Below are positions 27,485 to 37,055 of a stretch of DNA of 64,000 nt, one piece after another. The position numbers were made by a program, and so were the translations under genes. The stretch comes from Pilimelia terevasa. Its GTDB lineage: Bacteria; Actinomycetota; Actinomycetes; Mycobacteriales; Micromonosporaceae. The notes beneath the pieces are model-generated. The model saw nothing but the letters and a program-made list of their open reading frames with translations. It had not been told where the DNA came from and searched no databases. The DNA lies in assembly GCF_014647915.1 (NCBI RefSeq), contig NZ_BMQC01000006.1:62001-126000 (forward strand). Direction: 5' to 3'. Numbering within the stretch: position 1 is the stretch's first letter; each line of letters begins with the position of its first letter.

Positions 27485-29578
27485 ATGAGCACCCCACCGA
27501 CCGGAGCCGGCTCGTACGCGCTGGTGGACCACCTCGCCCACGCCGTCCGGCGCGGCGAGCACCTGACGCTGCTCGTGGGCGCGGGAATCAGCGTGCCCGC
27601 CGTCCCCGGCGTCGCCGACATGCTCGCCCTCGCCGACGACTACGCCGAGGGCCGCGACGACCTGGAGGAGCTGACCGGCGCGCTGGCCCAGGCCCGCGCG
27701 GCCGGCGACGCCCCGGGTGCGGTGTACCGGGCGTACCACCAGGCCTTCGCGAGCTGGATCGCCGGCAGCGAGTTCGACGTGGTGGCGCAGGAGGCCGTCC
27801 TGCACGCCTACCAGCCCAGCGTGCGCGCGCACTCCGCCCTGGCCACCCACGGCGTCTGGCAGCGGCTGGACAACCGCATCGGCGAGCGCCTGGAAGCCGA
27901 CCTGGACGCCTGGCGGATCCCGGACGGCGTCGCCGCGCTCGGCCGGCTGCTCGCCCGGCGGCCCGCGCAGTTCGGCAACCGGCTGCTGACCACGAACTTC
28001 GACCCGCTGGTGGAGATCGCCATCCGCCGGGCCGGCGGCCGGGCCAGCCCGCTGACCCTGACCGAGGAGGGGACGGCGCCCACGCCGCTGCTGGCCGCGG
28101 ACGCCGTGCGGATCTTCCACCTGCACGGGTACTGGCGCCCCGTCCGCCCGGCCGAGCGGCGCGGGATGCTGCACGACCCGCACCGGCTGCGGGGGGCGGG
28201 CGCCGGCCACTCGGCGGCGCTGGCCCGGCTGCTGCGCGGCGACACGGTCTGCGTGGTCGGGTACGGCGGCGCGGACGACGCGTTCCTGCGCGCGCTGCGC
28301 CAGGTCAGCCACCGGGCCACCGTGGTGTGGGCGCTGCACGAGGCCGACCCGGCGCTCGCGCAGGCGCAGCGCGACCGGCTGACCGCCGCGCTGACCGACC
28401 ACCGCAGCCCGCTGGTGTTCGGCGACGTCGCCGCCGACCTGCTGTTCCCCGCGCTCGCCGACCGGCTCGGGGTGCCGGCCCAGCCGCGGATCCCGCGGAC
28501 GCGGCGCCGGTACCGGCAGCGCGGCTGGGAGCGGGAGCTGGTCTCCGAGCCGACCAACACCCCGCCGGCCGGCGCCCGGGACCTGCTGGAGCAGTTGGAC
28601 CGCCGCTTCGGCTGGGAGTTCCACCAGCCGCCGGACACGCCGCCGGTCGCGCCGGGGCTGCTGTACTGGCCGATCCGGCTGCGGGAGAGCGCGTCGCTGA
28701 TCCACGCCGTGCAGGCGCTCGCCGCCGCCGCGCTGTCGGCGCGCGGGGTGCCGGTGACGGTGTGCCTGGACGACTTCGGCGTCACCCAGCGTTACCGGTA
28801 CACCCACCGGTTCACCGCCGACCTGCGCCGCTGGTTCGCCCTGGTGCCCGACGCGGCGCCCCCGCAGATCGTGTCGCTGCAGGACTTCGTGGAGCGGCAC
28901 GACGTCGTCGCCGACCCGAGCGCCCTGCTGCGCCCGGTCCGGCCGTGGGCGGTGGCGCAGGAGGCGTACGGCGAGCGCAACCCGTCCCTGTACAGCGTGC
29001 TGGTCGCCACCAAGGTGCTGCCCGACGTCCCCGTCGAGCGGCTGATCGACGCCGGCCCGGCGGTCGTGCAGGCGCTGCTGGCCACCAACGCGCGCCGGCT
29101 GCTCACCCCGCTGACCGTGTGGGCGCACCTGAACCACCTGCTCCTGGACCGGCCGAGCCATGCGGTGATCACGCTCAGTGGCCAGGACGAGCGGCCGTTC
29201 TGGCAGTTGTGGCGGGAGGTGTTCGACTACGACCTGCACCAGTTGTGCAATCCCCGGGCGGAGAGCCTCAGCAACGACTCGCTGATGCTGCGCTGGACCG
29301 AACCGGACGAACTGGCCGACCACCTCACCCGGGCGCACGCGCTGCCGGACTGGGACGCCCACGGCGGGTACCTGCACTGGCTGGTCCAGCACGCCGTGCT
29401 GCTGCCGCTGTACCTGACGGCCCACCAGACCCCGACGATCGGGCAGCACCGGCTGGACTGCTGGGCGTCGGTGCGCGAGGCGGTGCGCGAGGACCCCGCG
29501 GCACTACGGACCGTGGCCGAGCGGGTCTCGCGCCTGTACCTGCCCGCCTCGCCCGGCGACGGGCCGGCGCGACCCTGA
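27485..29578 (+). CDS. SIR2-domain protein with large unknown C-terminal region
   Basis: A 697-residue protein. The N-terminal half (about 20-330) is SIR2-like: LLVGAGIS (32-36 region), TTNFDPLVE (Asn171, Asp173), HLHG with catalytic-type His214, and VCVVGYGGADDAFL. Defence-type SIR2 domains hydrolyse NAD+. Residues 330-697 match nothing I recognise. A stretch near 393-450 (YWPIRLRE, ALSARGVPVTVCLDDFG) loosely recalls a HUP/aminoacyl-tRNA-synthetase-like nucleotide fold; this is speculative. It starts 3 bp after the caspase stop and ends 45 bp before the next gene. Confidence 0.85.
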   Translation: MSTPPTGAGSYALVDHLAHAVRRGEHLTLLVGAGISVPAVPGVADMLALADDYAEGRDDLEELTGALAQARAAGDAPGAVYRAYHQAFASWIAGSEFDVVAQEAVLHAYQPSVRAHSALATHGVWQRLDNRIGERLEADLDAWRIPDGVAALGRLLARRPAQFGNRLLTTNFDPLVEIAIRRAGGRASPLTLTEEGTAPTPLLAADAVRIFHLHGYWRPVRPAERRGMLHDPHRLRGAGAGHSAALARLLRGDTVCVVGYGGADDAFLRALRQVSHRATVVWALHEADPALAQAQRDRLTAALTDHRSPLVFGDVAADLLFPALADRLGVPAQPRIPRTRRRYRQRGWERELVSEPTNTPPAGARDLLEQLDRRFGWEFHQPPDTPPVAPGLLYWPIRLRESASLIHAVQALAAAALSARGVPVTVCLDDFGVTQRYRYTHRFTADLRRWFALVPDAAPPQIVSLQDFVERHDVVADPSALLRPVRPWAVAQEAYGERNPSLYSVLVATKVLPDVPVERLIDAGPAVVQALLATNARRLLTPLTVWAHLNHLLLDRPSHAVITLSGQDERPFWQLWREVFDYDLHQLCNPRAESLSNDSLMLRWTEPDELADHLTRAHALPDWDAHGGYLHWLVQHAVLLPLYLTAHQTPTIGQHRLDCWASVREAVREDPAALRTVAERVSRLYLPASPGDGPARP

Positions 29579-29611
29579 CGACAGGGGTTCCGCTGCGGGG
29601 GTCGGCGGGGT

Positions 29612-29617
29612 TAACCT
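29612..29617 (+). promoter_or_regulatory. Possible -10 element for a leaderless transcript
   Basis: TAACCT lies six bases before the ATG at 29624 and there is no ribosome-binding site there. A transcript starting at the ATG would be leaderless, giving the last gene its own expression. The -35 region is poor. Confidence 0.35.
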
Positions 29618-29623
29618 CGGACA

Positions 29624-30130
29624 ATGACGATCAGCGCGGAAGTTCCGGCGTTCCCCGGCGCCGCGCCGGACGGCATCGGGGTGCGCGAGCCCGACACCAG
29701 CCGGCACCCCATCCCCGGCGAGGAGGCGGTCACCGACGGTCACGCCTCGGCGGTCGCGTTCGACCACGCGGTGGAGGTCATCGACGACCTGGGCACCGCG
29801 CTGGCCGAGACCAGCGAGTGGCTGGGCACCCCGCTGGCGACGTACGTCAGCGGCGCGGCGGGCACGGCCGAGCTGTCCGGCTGGATCGAGTCGGGGCCGG
29901 CGGTCGCCGCCAGCAAGGAGGCGCTGGCGCGCCTGCAGACCGCCGTCGAGGTGATCGACATCTTCGCGGCCGTCAACCGCCCGACCGACGCGAAGGCGTG
30001 GCTGCGCGAGGTGTCCACCGAGACCGTCGGGCGCAGCCCGGCGCAGCTACTGCGGTACGCCCGGCATGAGCGGCTCCTGGGCCAGATCCGGCACGCCGCC
30101 ACCCGGCACGCCCACGACACCCGGGACTGA
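29624..30130 (+). CDS. HTH plus MbcA/ParS/Xre-like (DUF2384-like) protein
   Basis: A 168-residue protein. After a disordered N-terminus comes a helix-turn-helix-like stretch (LGTPLATYVSGAAGTAELSGWIESG). The C-terminal part has ARLQTAVEVIDIFAAV, AKAWLREVS and GRSPAQLLRYARHERLLGQI, the spacing of the DUF2384 toxin-binding domain (WL then G-R-x-P-x-x-L-L). Such proteins neutralise RES-type toxins or act as transcription regulators. No RES toxin gene is near; the SIR2 protein 45 bp upstream is the obvious candidate partner. The family call is by pattern. Confidence 0.6.
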   Translation: MTISAEVPAFPGAAPDGIGVREPDTSRHPIPGEEAVTDGHASAVAFDHAVEVIDDLGTALAETSEWLGTPLATYVSGAAGTAELSGWIESGPAVAASKEALARLQTAVEVIDIFAAVNRPTDAKAWLREVSTETVGRSPAQLLRYARHERLLGQIRHAATRHAHDTRD

Positions 30131-30275
30131 CCGGACCGGCACCGCCTCCCGCCGACGACCCCGCCCGGTGGCACGGGGTGGGGATTTCCCCGATGTTCGG
30201 TGCGCGCCCCGGCGACGAGGGTGGACCGCACGGCCGCTGCCCGCGGCCGGGTCGACACACCCCCAGGGGAGACAG

Positions 30276-30767
30276 ATGAACACCACGCTCCGGTCGGCGC
30301 TGGCCGCCGCCGGCACCGCCGTCCTCACCGGCACCGCCGTCCTCGCCGGAGGGGCCGCGCCGGCGCTCGCCGGCCCCACCTACACCTACGACGTCACCGT
30401 CCGGACGGGCGACCGGGAGAACGCCGGGACCAGTGCCGGCGTGTTCCTGACCCTCTACGGCGACGACGACCGCAGCGCCGAGATCCGGCTCGACAACGAG
30501 GGCCACGACGACTTCGAGCGCGGGCAGACCGACCGGTTCCGGGTCAGGACGCCGGTGCGGCTCGGCCGGCTGCTGACGGTGCGGATCCGGCACGACGACC
30601 GCGGCAAGAAGCCCGGCTGGTACCTGGAGCACATCCGGGTGGACCGGGCCGGCGAGGACAATGACGCCCGGTTCGCGTTCCACCGCTGGCTGGCCAGGGG
30701 CCAGGCCGACAACGCCATCTGCCTGCTCCAGCACCGGCGCCCCGGCGAGCCCACCCCCTGCCCCTGA
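30276..30767 (+). CDS. Secreted PLAT/LH2 domain protein
   Basis: A 163-residue protein with a Sec signal peptide (MNTTLRSALAAAGTAVL, cleavage near ALA-GP). It is followed by a PLAT beta-sandwich: TYDVTVRTGDRENAGTSAGV, FLTLYGDDDRS, then RIRHDDRGKKPGWYLEHIRVD with the conserved W-x-L/V-E pattern. The Asp-rich loop may bind calcium. PLAT domains mediate membrane or protein contact. AGGGGA precedes the ATG. The gene is monocistronic and convergent with the radical SAM gene. Confidence 0.85.
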   Translation: MNTTLRSALAAAGTAVLTGTAVLAGGAAPALAGPTYTYDVTVRTGDRENAGTSAGVFLTLYGDDDRSAEIRLDNEGHDDFERGQTDRFRVRTPVRLGRLLTVRIRHDDRGKKPGWYLEHIRVDRAGEDNDARFAFHRWLARGQADNAICLLQHRRPGEPTPCP

Positions 30768-30781
30768 CCCGGCCGGCCGGG
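30768..30781. terminator. 14-bp palindrome between PLAT and radical SAM genes
   Basis: CCCGGCCGGCCGGG is a perfect palindrome directly after the PLAT stop and 15 bp from the radical SAM stop. A bidirectional terminator is possible. Confidence 0.35.
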
Positions 30782-30795
30782 CGCGCCCAGACCGG

Positions 30796-32022
30796 TCAGC
30801 CCGCCGGCACGGGGGTGAGCGGGCCGTTGAGGTAGCGGCTGGCGTGACCCGGCCAGTCGACGCAGGCGTCGAGCCGCTGGCGCATCCGGGCGGGGTCGGG
30901 GCGCTGGTCCGGGGTCCAGACCACCTGCTTGCCCGGCCCGTCGGCCCGCTGCACGCAGAGCTGGCCGCGGGAGTCGATCAGCAGGACCGACCGCGGGGCG
31001 GAGTGGGTACCGGTCACCCGGATGTCCAGCGGCAGGCCGGCGGCGACACACTCGGCGACCAGCTCGCGCAGCCGGTCGAGGACGTCCGGCCCGGGCAGCA
31101 CGGCGGGCCGGCGCTCGGCCTTGCCGGCGGGGACCGCGGCGTGCAGCACCCAGTACCGCACGCCGCGGTCCAGCAGGTCGTCGCGGAGCCGGCGCAGCGC
31201 GTCGCCGTCCTCGTTGTGCCGCCCGACCACCGTCTGCACGCTGCACGGCACGTCCGCCTCGGCGAGCCGCCGCAGCGTGGCGTGGGCGGCGTCGAACGCG
31301 CTGGTACCGCGCGGCAGGTAGCGGGTGTTGATCGGGCGCGCGCGGTCGTGCACCCGGCGGTCGGCGCTGTCCACCGACACCCGCACGTGCGCGCCCGCCC
31401 GGCGCAGGGCGGGCAGCAGCGGGTCGACGTCCCCCGCCCCCGAGGTGTCCAGCACCACCCGCTTGTGCCGGCTGAGCCGGTCGATGAGCTGCGCCGCCCG
31501 GACCGGCGCGACGATCGGGTCGCCGCCGGTGACGACCGCGACCAGGGCCGGGATCAGCGTGGCGGTGCGGTCCACGGCGTCGACCTCGCGGGCGCGCTCG
31601 GTGTCCCGGTACGGGATCATCAGGTCGTCGGCGTGGCAGTAGACGCAGCGCAGCGGGCAGTGGGCCGTGCTGAAGCAGTTGACCAGCAGCGGCCGGGTCA
31701 GCGGCGGCAGCTCGCCGAGCCGGCCGAGGACCGAGCGGCCCTGGTTCGGCCGCGGCGGCGTCGGCGGGTCCGTGACGCAGATCCCGAGCGCGGCCAGCGC
31801 CCGCACCCGGGCCGCCTCGGCGGCGCGGACCGGGCGGGCGCCGACGGCCAGCCGGCGCAGCAGGTCGGCGTGCGCGCGGTCCAGGGCGAAGAAGTCGTCG
31901 CGGCGGCCGACGTAGGCCACCGCGCCGAAGGACTCGAAGCGGACGGTGGTGTCCACGCTGCGGGCGGCCGTCGCGGCGACCGGGGTCCGGGCGCGCACGC
32001 GCGGGGCCGGGCGGCTGATCAC
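30796..32022 (-). CDS. Radical SAM enzyme, no SPASM domain, coupled to a small peptide gene
   Basis: A 408-residue protein. The iron-sulfur motif CPLRCVYC supplies Cys122, Cys126 and Cys129 (CxxxCxxC). VVTGGDPI is the SAM-binding GGE-type motif, with Asp in place of Glu. An N-terminal region of about 80 residues (VRFESFGAVAYVGRRDDFFALD, then a helical part) resembles small peptide-recognition modules of RiPP maturases. Only three scattered C-terminal Cys exist, so a SPASM auxiliary cluster is unlikely. The chosen start is GTG 32022, which overlaps the stop of the 49-codon gene. A longer upstream frame translates into an Arg/Pro-rich sequence without coding character. Confidence 0.85.
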   Translation of the reverse strand: MISRPAPRVRARTPVAATAARSVDTTVRFESFGAVAYVGRRDDFFALDRAHADLLRRLAVGARPVRAAEAARVRALAALGICVTDPPTPPRPNQGRSVLGRLGELPPLTRPLLVNCFSTAHCPLRCVYCHADDLMIPYRDTERAREVDAVDRTATLIPALVAVVTGGDPIVAPVRAAQLIDRLSRHKRVVLDTSGAGDVDPLLPALRRAGAHVRVSVDSADRRVHDRARPINTRYLPRGTSAFDAAHATLRRLAEADVPCSVQTVVGRHNEDGDALRRLRDDLLDRGVRYWVLHAAVPAGKAERRPAVLPGPDVLDRLRELVAECVAAGLPLDIRVTGTHSAPRSVLLIDSRGQLCVQRADGPGKQVVWTPDQRPDPARMRQRLDACVDWPGHASRYLNGPLTPVPAG

Positions 32023-32168
32023 CCCGGGCACGGGCGCCCGCCCCGCGGACGGCGGATCGACCTGCCGGGGCGGCCCGACGGGACCGACGGCAGCGCGTCG
32101 GGGTCGCCCGGCCTGCGGGCGCGGACCGACCGTGGAGCATCGGTCGCGGCGTGCGGGTGGATCGCCAT
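32019..32168 (-). CDS. 49-residue peptide, candidate RiPP precursor
   Basis: A small frame (ATG 32168, TGA 32019) encoding a basic, Pro/Arg-rich peptide that begins MAIHPHAATDAPRS and ends RPRGGRPCPG. GAAGG lies about seven bases before the ATG. Its TGA overlaps the GTG of the radical SAM enzyme (GTGA), which argues for a real gene. Third codon positions are about 90% G/C. The single Cys, two Ser and the Gly-Gly near the end are possible modification or cleavage sites. There is no known family match. Confidence 0.55.
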   Translation of the reverse strand: MAIHPHAATDAPRSVRARRPGDPDALPSVPSGRPGRSIRRPRGGRPCPG

Positions 32169-32289
32169 GTGTGAGCCTTCGTCGGTGTTGCCGGCCGTCA
32201 GTCCCGACAGTGTGCCGGCGACGCGGGCGCAGGCCGGTCGGCGGACCCGATTTCGCGCTACCGCGCACAATCGCCCCAGGACGTAACGA

Positions 32290-32316
32290 GCGGCCGCGCG
32301 CCTGCGCAGCGGCCGC
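32290..32316 (-). terminator. Hairpin downstream of the DUF4081/GNAT gene
   Basis: GCGGCCGC at 32290-32297 and at 32309-32316 (each self-complementary) can form an 8-bp stem with an 11-base loop. It lies about 17 bp after the GNAT stop and upstream of the peptide gene. Confidence 0.4.
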
Positions 32317-32332
32317 CCCGGACGGTCGTCCC

Positions 32333-33169
32333 TCAGAAGAGGACGGTCGCGAAGGTACCCACGGTGCGGAAGCCGCAGCGTTCGTACGCCCGCCGCGCGA
32401 CCGTGTTGTACCCGTTGACGTACAGGCTCACGGTGGGCGCGACCCGGTGCAGCGCGTCGGCGACGACCGCGGCCATCGCCGGGGCGGCCAGGCCCTTGCC
32501 CCGCCAGGGCGGGGCCACCCAGACCCCCTGGATCTGCGCCGTCCGGGCGGTCACGACGGCCAGTTCGGCCTTGAAGACGACCTCGCCGTCGACGACCCGG
32601 GCGTACGCCCGCCGCGCGCGGATCAGCTCCAGCAGCCGGGAGCGGTAGCCGGCGCCGCCGTCGTCGGCCAGCGGCGACATACCGATCTCCTCCTCGTACA
32701 TGGCCACCGCCGCCGGGAACAGCACGGCGGCCTCGTCCCGGCGGACCAGCCGGACCTCCGGGTCGGGCGCCACGGCCGGCGGCCCGTCCAGCAGCAGCAG
32801 CGGCTGGTCGGCGCGGACCTCGCGGGCCGGCCCCCAGGCGGGCGCCAGGTGCTCCCACAGGCCCAGGACGGCGTCCGCCCGGCCGACGACCGAGGCGCAG
32901 GTGCGCGGCTGTACCGACAGCAGCTCCCCGAAGGCGCCGACCGCCGCGGCGTCGGCGCAGACGGGGATCAGGTGGGACCCGACCCAGCACAGCGCCTCGG
33001 GCCGCGGGCCGCCGTAGCCGAGCAGGCGGCCCTCGGCGCGCCAGCGGTGCCAGCCGCGCTGGGTCAGCCGCTCGGCGACCTGGGCGCCGCCGAGGGGGTC
33101 CCGGTCGAGTACCGCGTACGCCTCGGCGCGGTCGCCCGCGCCGAGGGAGCGCACCGGTACCGTCAGCAT
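32333..33169 (-). CDS. DUF4081-GNAT acetyltransferase
   Basis: A 278-residue protein with an N-terminal DUF4081-like half (RDPLGGAQVAERLTQRGW) and a C-terminal GNAT domain. Motif A is VWVAPPWRGKGLAAPAM; the end is YNTVARRAYERCGF, the classic GNAT motif B. This family is normally next to ispG in actinobacteria. The substrate is unknown. Confidence 0.88.
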   Translation of the reverse strand: MLTVPVRSLGAGDRAEAYAVLDRDPLGGAQVAERLTQRGWHRWRAEGRLLGYGGPRPEALCWVGSHLIPVCADAAAVGAFGELLSVQPRTCASVVGRADAVLGLWEHLAPAWGPAREVRADQPLLLLDGPPAVAPDPEVRLVRRDEAAVLFPAAVAMYEEEIGMSPLADDGGAGYRSRLLELIRARRAYARVVDGEVVFKAELAVVTARTAQIQGVWVAPPWRGKGLAAPAMAAVVADALHRVAPTVSLYVNGYNTVARRAYERCGFRTVGTFATVLF

Positions 33170-33275
33170 CCGTCCAGCCTGCCAGAGGCCGGCGGGGGAT
33201 GCGCCTGGTCCGACAGATCGCGCCGGTCGGCCGGAGTCGCCCGGATCGCCGCGGACCGGCCGGCCGCGCCCGTGG

Positions 33276-34466
<1,191 letters not shown>

Positions 34467-34473
34467 TGGTGCC

Positions 34474-35718
34474 TCAACGGAACATGGTGATCGGGTTGAC
34501 GATGTCCGCCGCCACGGTCAGCAGCGTGAACGCCCCGAAGATCAGAATGACACCGTAGGTCAAGGGCATGAGCTTGGCGTAGTCGACCCGCCCCGGGTCC
34601 CGTCGCCCGATCCGGGCGTACACCACGCTGCGCAGCTTCTCGTACCAGCTAATCGCGATGTGCCCGCCGTCCAGCGGGAGCAGCGGCAGCAGGTTGAACA
34701 GGCCGACGAAGAAGTTCAGCGAGATGAACAGGAACAGGAACATCTCCCACGCGTCGTGGGCCACGGCCTCGCCGCCGAGCCGGCTGGCGCCGACCACGCT
34801 GATCGGGGTGTCCACGTCGCGCTCGCCGCCGGTCAGGGACGTCCACAGCGCCGGGATCTTCTCCGGGAACCGCTTCATCGCCTCGACGGTCTTGCCCGCC
34901 AGGAACCCGGTGAAGTCGCCCGTCGCGCCGACCGCGGCGCCCGGCCCGTACGTGATCATGGTCTTCGTGCCCGGCGGCAGCGTCAGGCCGACCCCCATCG
35001 CCGACACGGTGCGGGGGGCGCCCGCGGGGTCCCCGGCCGGCGGGCGCTGGACCGCGGCCAGGTCCACACGCGCGGTCCGCGGCTGCCCGTCGCGCTCGAA
35101 CGAGATCGTGACCGGCCCCGGCGGGACGGTCCGGGTGGTGGTGAGCAGGTCGCCGAAGGTGCCGACCGGGCGGCCGTCGATCGCGGTGATCCGGTCGTTG
35201 TCGCGCAGGCCGGCGGCGCCGGCCGGGCTGGCCGGGTCGCCCGGCTGGCAGGAGCGGGCCGGGTCGTGGGCGACCACGACGCACTCGGAGATCTTCACGT
35301 ACGCCGGCAGCGCGGCCGGGTCGTCGGGCAGGTCGCGGTTGGGCAGGCCGAGGGTCATCGCCATCGCCCAGGTCGCCACCAGGGCGAGCAGGAAGTGCAC
35401 CGCCGACCCCGCGGACATGACGACCGTCCGCTTCCAGACCGGGTACCGCCACATCGCGCGGCGCTCGTCGCCCGGCTCGACGTCGTCGTCCTGGGCGGTC
35501 ATTCCGACGATCTTGACGAAGCCGCCGAGCGGGATGCCCTTGACGCCGTACTCGGTCTCGCCCCGGCGGAACGACCACAGGGTGGGGCCGAAGCCGACGA
35601 AGAACCGCGTCACCTTCATCCCGAACATCTTCGCCGTGGCCATGTGTCCGGCTTCGTGCAGGCTCACCGACACCAGGATGAGGAGCGCGAAGGCGAGAAT
35701 GCCCAGGATCTCTTTCAT
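34474..35718 (-). CDS. Site-2 protease RseP/Rip1-type
   Basis: Intramembrane metalloprotease that cleaves anti-sigma factors and similar targets. The 414-residue protein has HEAGH in [16 protein letters not shown] in the first helix. A PDZ domain lies in the middle ([17 protein letters not shown]), and LLPLDGGHI near the C-terminus supplies the third zinc ligand. It has four hydrophobic helices. Neighbours dxr and ispG match the conserved actinobacterial cluster, where the mycobacterial homologue is Rip1. Confidence 0.95.
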   Translation of the reverse strand: MKEILGILAFALLILVSVSLHEAGHMATAKMFGMKVTRFFVGFGPTLWSFRRGETEYGVKGIPLGGFVKIVGMTAQDDDVEPGDERRAMWRYPVWKRTVVMSAGSAVHFLLALVATWAMAMTLGLPNRDLPDDPAALPAYVKISECVVVAHDPARSCQPGDPASPAGAAGLRDNDRITAIDGRPVGTFGDLLTTTRTVPPGPVTISFERDGQPRTARVDLAAVQRPPAGDPAGAPRTVSAMGVGLTLPPGTKTMITYGPGAAVGATGDFTGFLAGKTVEAMKRFPEKIPALWTSLTGGERDVDTPISVVGASRLGGEAVAHDAWEMFLFLFISLNFFVGLFNLLPLLPLDGGHIAISWYEKLRSVVYARIGRRDPGRVDYAKLMPLTYGVILIFGAFTLLTVAADIVNPITMFR

Positions 35719-35761
35719 AGCTCCCTCTACCTACCCGGCGGGACCGATCGCGTCGATGATC

Positions 35762-36967
35762 TCATTTGCCGGCGATGATCTCGTTGGCCCGGTTCCGGGC
35801 CCAGGCCTCGGCGGCGAGGACATCGCCCACGGTACTCGGTTCGGCAAGGTCGGGCGCCTGGCTGAGGGTTCGCTCGATGGTGTCCACGATGCCGAGGAAC
35901 GGTAGCCGTCCGGCCGTGAAGGCGGCGACGCACTCCTCGTTGGCGGCGTTGTAGATCGCCGGCCGGCAGCGGCCCTCCCGCCCGGCCGCCATCGCCAGCC
36001 GCACCGCCGGGAAGGCGGCGTCGTCCAGCGGGGCGAACTCCCAGGTGTGGGCGGCCGTCCAGTCCACCGCCGCGGCGGCGTCGGGCACCCGGTCCGGCCA
36101 GCCCAGGGCCAGCGCGATGGGCAGCCGCATGTCCGGCGGGCTGGCCTGGGCCAGCGTCGACCCGTCGGCGAACTCGACCATGGAGTGCACCACCGACTGC
36201 GGGTGGACCACGACCGCGATGTCGTCGTACGGGGTGCCGAACAGCTCGTGCGCCTCGATGACCTCCAGCGACTTGTTCACCAGGGTGGCGCTGTTGAGCG
36301 TGACGACCGGTCCCATGTCCCAGGTGGGGTGGGCCAGGGCCTGCGCCACCGTCACGTCCGCGAGCGCGGCCCGGCCGCGGCCCCGGAACGGCCCCCCGCT
36401 GGCGGTGAGCACCAGCCGGCGGACCTCGGCGGCCCGCCCGCCGCGCAGGCACTGGGCCAGCGCGCTGTGCTCGGAGTCCACCGGCACGATCTGGTCGGGC
36501 CGGCGCAGGGCCGCCCGCACGAGCGGGCCGCCCGCCACCAGCGACTCCTTGTTGGCCAGCGCCAGCGTGGCACCCGCGCGCAGGGCGGCCAGGGTCGGCG
36601 CCAGGCCGAGGGAGCCGACCACGCCGTTGAGCACCAGGTCGGCGGGCCAGCCGGCCAGCTCGGTCATCGCCGCCGGCCCGGCGACGATCTTCGGTACGGC
36701 GAACGCACCCGTTGCGTACCCCCGGCGCGCGGCCTCGGCGTAGAAGGCGAGCTGGAGGTCCTGGGCGGCGCTGGCCCGGGCGACGCCCACCACCTCGACG
36801 CCCAGCTCCAGGGCCTGGGCGGCGAGCGCGCCGACGTTGCCGCCGCCGGCGCCGAGCGCGACCACGCGGAACCGGTCGGGGTGGCGGCGGACGATGTCGA
36901 GGGCCTGGGTGCCGATGGAGCCGGTCGACCCGAGCAGCACGATCCGGCGCGGCGCATCCTGTGTCAC
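35762..36967 (-). CDS. dxr: 1-deoxy-D-xylulose-5-phosphate reductoisomerase
   Basis: Dxr makes MEP from DXP with NADPH. The 401-residue protein has [14 protein letters not shown] (NADPH loop), [24 protein letters not shown] with Asp-Ser-Glu metal ligands, TASGGPF and [19 protein letters not shown]. The start is GTG 36967, as a longer frame adds 28 residues without homology. The end is 44 bp from rseP. Confidence 0.96.
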   Translation of the reverse strand: MTQDAPRRIVLLGSTGSIGTQALDIVRRHPDRFRVVALGAGGGNVGALAAQALELGVEVVGVARASAAQDLQLAFYAEAARRGYATGAFAVPKIVAGPAAMTELAGWPADLVLNGVVGSLGLAPTLAALRAGATLALANKESLVAGGPLVRAALRRPDQIVPVDSEHSALAQCLRGGRAAEVRRLVLTASGGPFRGRGRAALADVTVAQALAHPTWDMGPVVTLNSATLVNKSLEVIEAHELFGTPYDDIAVVVHPQSVVHSMVEFADGSTLAQASPPDMRLPIALALGWPDRVPDAAAAVDWTAAHTWEFAPLDDAAFPAVRLAMAAGREGRCRPAIYNAANEECVAAFTAGRLPFLGIVDTIERTLSQAPDLAEPSTVGDVLAAEAWARNRANEIIAGK

Positions 36968-37055
36968 CGCGCCATTCTCGCCGATCGCTCCCGGCGGCAC
37001 CCCGGCGCCTCGCGCGGTCGGCGCCCGGCAGGCGGGCGGAGCCGGCGGCACCCGC

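Noticed and set aside
26368-30069. A very long plus-strand frame overlapping the caspase and SIR2 genes in another phase
   Set aside because: Arg/Pro-rich composition typical of a shifted frame; the true frames show caspase and SIR2 motifs with correct codon bias.
29624-30130. Classic RES-Xre toxin-antitoxin pair
   Set aside because: No RES-domain gene is adjacent; the next genes are a PLAT protein and the SIR2 protein.
32023-32268. Upstream extension of the radical SAM enzyme by about 82 residues
   Set aside because: The extension is Arg/Pro-rich without coding bias, and the GTG at 32022 overlaps the peptide gene's stop, a more credible start.
34474-35718. Second TTA codon in rseP at the CTAATC near 34650
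   Set aside because: In the rseP frame the bases read ATT AGC, not TTA; it is not an in-frame TTA codon.
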